Translations under genes and position numbers: made by a program | Notes under the pieces: generated by a model | What the model saw: only the letters and a program-made list of their open reading frames with translations | Databases searched by the model: none | Told to the model about the DNA's origin: nothing | Origin: Prunella strophiata | Taxonomy: Eukaryota; Chordata; Aves; Passeriformes; Prunellidae | Assembly: GCA_036583965.1 (NCBI GenBank) | Contig: JAZBQD010000034.1 | Coordinates: 6,903,476 to 6,967,475 of the forward strand | Direction of reading: 5' to 3' | DNA length: 64,000 bases | Part shown: positions 61,697 through 64,000 of the stretch, one piece after another | Layout: each line of letters starts with the position of its first letter | Position numbering within the stretch: the first letter of the stretch is position 1

Positions 61697-64000
61697 GTAA
61701 GTATAGATCTATTCAAGAGAATCTATTCTACTCTGCTAAATACCTTTTGGCTTGCTACAAGAATTTTAAGAATTTAGTAATAGAGTGTTAATATACTGAT
61801 TACAAAGAATAACATGACAATGCATTCATTACAGTTCTGCCTAAGGGACAGTTTATGTTAGCAGCAAAGAAATCATGCCCAGGGTTTTTACTGATTGTTG
61901 TTATTTAGCCCTTACAAGTAAACCCTGGTGTTTGGAAACACAATTGATGTCCTGAAAGAAGAGCACAGTGACTTTGGTCCTGGGTCTGACTGAATGAGGA
62001 AGCTGCTGTGAAATGCTGTGCAGACAAGAAGTATAGAAATTTAACATTAAACAAGAGGCTAGACAAAAAGTGGCCTGGTTTGGACTGATCACTAGAAATT
62101 CAGTTTTCTCTGCTGCACCATTTTGGCTCTTCAGGTTACACTCTTATGAACTATCTCTGTGCTGTGAGTGGATTTGAACAGGTAACCAGTCCTTGTGTTG
62201 CAGATGAATGGACAAAATTACTAACTCAGGCAGCTGAGGTGTGAACCTTGGCCTGCAAGTCTAGTTCTGGAATGCCAGATGTCTGTTTTTAGGAGATGAA
62301 AGGATTGATGTTCTGGGACCTGCTCTCCAGGTGAGAATGTGATTCATCTGCACATGGGGTAAATTAGGGATTGGATTCAGGCAGTTGAGGTTGATCTCTG
62401 GTGAGCATCTGCCTGAGCACTGCCTGGCTTGGAGAGAAAGGGCTAGCATGTAATTTAACCACTCTGGAGTGTTTCTTCCTTGTAGATGGTTTTGGAAGAT
62501 AAAGATGCACTGCAGTCAGCCAAAGGCAACACACTTTACTTAAGCAGTTAGAAAACTGTGGGCTTTTGAAGGAGCATGTCCTGACTTTAATCCTGTCTGC
62601 ATAAGTGTTGGCATGAGGCTTCCCTTTTTTTGTAATGTCTGTTGTCTGGAAATCATTTACTGCACTAAAAGTGTGTGCAGCTTTCTTTGTTATGGCTCCA
62701 CTATACTCGTGCTGGGATGACAGTGTACCTGCAGTACAAAACATTGGTGTCACAGTTCCCTTTTCCTTTGTCTGTGGGAGAGGACAGCTCTGTTTGGAGC
62801 TGGTGAATGTGACACAGGACTGTGGTGGCCTGTACCTACAGCTGGCTTTCTCCTGCATTTGTGTGCACACACAAAGCTTTTAGGAATCACTTCATCAGAT
62901 CAGGTTCTAAGGCAGAATTAAAAGTTGTGCAGTAGGTTTTCAAGATGGTAGTAGGTAATTTCCAGCTATGACAAAGCCCCTCTTAATAGGCATTTAATCA
63001 TCTTTTCCTTGTTAAAGTATGTTGAGATACACCAATAAAAAGCACTACAGAGGGGGTGGGCATTGTTATCAAAGAATTTCCTACCTGGTTGCTATTTTTG
63101 TACTAAACCAGTGAAATTTGACTTTTTGCTCCTTGTACAAGGGGTGCTTTTGTGCTGGTGCACAATCACTCAGCAGTTCTTTTACTTCTTCCTTTTATGA
63201 CCTTGAATGTATGCACTTTTATTTCTCCAACTGGTGGTTGCTGAGCAAGAAGAGCTTCTAAATTGTCATTTCAAAAGACTTTCAGACAATTTTTAGTGAC
63301 AAAACTTTTCACATAAAGCTGCTCTGTTTCATTTCCTTGGTTGTTGGGGATTTAAGCTGTGTCAGGGTGAAGCTGGACTAAATCAATTTACATGCCTCCA
63401 TGACATTTTATATAGATTTAGTTGCATTACTTTAGAGTATAACATTAATGAAGATGATGTATCAAAATATATAAATTGAATTTGTAGGGAAAACAAAGTA
63501 CTTTTCCACCAGTTTGGAGAATTGAGCTTCTTTGAAGATAGATTGGAGGGAAATTAACTGCCAGCATATAATTTAAACAACAATTCACCATGGATGTGTT
63601 TCAACATGCTAATCTACTTTATTTAGGGAAAAAAAATCCTCTGTTCATATTTGCAGTTAGGAAACACTATCAGCAAATGCAGTGACAGCTTTGCAATATC
63701 AAACAATCACTGAATTTCTTCTACAAGCCAGTATCTTGTAGTGCTATATATAGTGCTGTATAAGTACTTCCAGCAGCTGAGGAAATTGGGTGCATCTATC
63801 TCGGGCAGATGCTCAAGGAACAATTTGATTAGAGAGCCCTAAAAATTAATAAACCCTACCAATCTTTATATAGTGAACCTTTTCCTGGAATTAAGGAGAC
63901 AGAATTGGAAATTTGTTCAGAACTGGGGGTTACCAGGAGCGTATTTTCTGTTTAAATGTAACAGGTGAAATGATGTGTGTTCCTGTGTGATTCCCATTCC
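61697..64000 (+). other. RNF145: RNF145 second intron, to window end
   Basis: No second coding exon (expected to continue GYILSV...) was recognised before the window ends. The stretch is AT-rich unique DNA. The 168-codon minus-strand frame at 62364-62870 has no motif, conserved family or splice support and is treated as chance. Confidence 0.6.

Noticed and set aside
1..64000. tRNA, rRNA, CRISPR, bacterial or viral gene systems
   Set aside because: I saw no tRNA B-box/cloverleaf, no rRNA text, no spaced direct repeats and no full retroviral coding region; the two LTRs have no internal genes attached.

Overview
The window looks like avian nuclear DNA, probably a neoavian and perhaps a passerine bird. 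The basis is intron-split Kazal inhibitor genes of the ovomucoid/ovoinhibitor kind, several CR1 LINE 3' ends in both orientations, two copies of an LTR that I recognise as a bird ERVL-type LTR, and vertebrate UBLCP1 and RNF145 coding exons. Most of the sequence is intron or intergenic DNA. The long reading frames around 44.6-45.9 kb and 51.7-53.1 kb are GC-rich promoter DNA, not proteins. Region 1 (about 0.1-19.4 kb, + strand) is a tandem cluster of three secreted Kazal-type (SPINK) inhibitor genes: an 82-residue single-domain gene (254-2262), a 202-residue three-domain gene (7918-11936), and an 82-residue single-domain gene that matches SPINK6 (15302-19308). All three were assembled exon by exon with consistent phases. 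Each has a signal-peptide exon, a small linker exon, and Kazal domains split by a phase-2 intron. The predicted P1 residues are Met, then Arg/Leu/Ser, then Arg, so the cluster should cover different protease specificities. Region 2 (about 19.4-32.3 kb) is a 13-kb stretch without a gene I can support; it holds decayed CR1 pieces, T/G-rich low-complexity DNA and a 43-bp tandem duplication. Region 3 (about 32.3-45.2 kb, - strand) is a complete UBLCP1 gene, with ten coding exons that splice to an intact 318-residue nuclear proteasome phosphatase. Its promoter is a CpG island near 45.1 kb that contains ETS-like motifs and a (GGGAT/GGGGAT)n tract. An LTR sits antisense in its first coding intron. 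Region 4 (about 45.2-64 kb, + strand) has a CR1 element beside the UBLCP1 promoter, then a second CpG island (about 51.9-52.9 kb) that probably starts RNF145, then a 9-kb intron containing a second LTR, and finally the first coding exon of RNF145 (61513-61696). The rest of RNF145 lies beyond the window. The Kazal genes encode secreted extracellular inhibitors. UBLCP1 (nuclear) and RNF145 (ER membrane) are divergent housekeeping neighbours, and no functional link between the two groups is implied. I found no operon, CRISPR array, tRNA or rRNA gene, or clearly new gene system.
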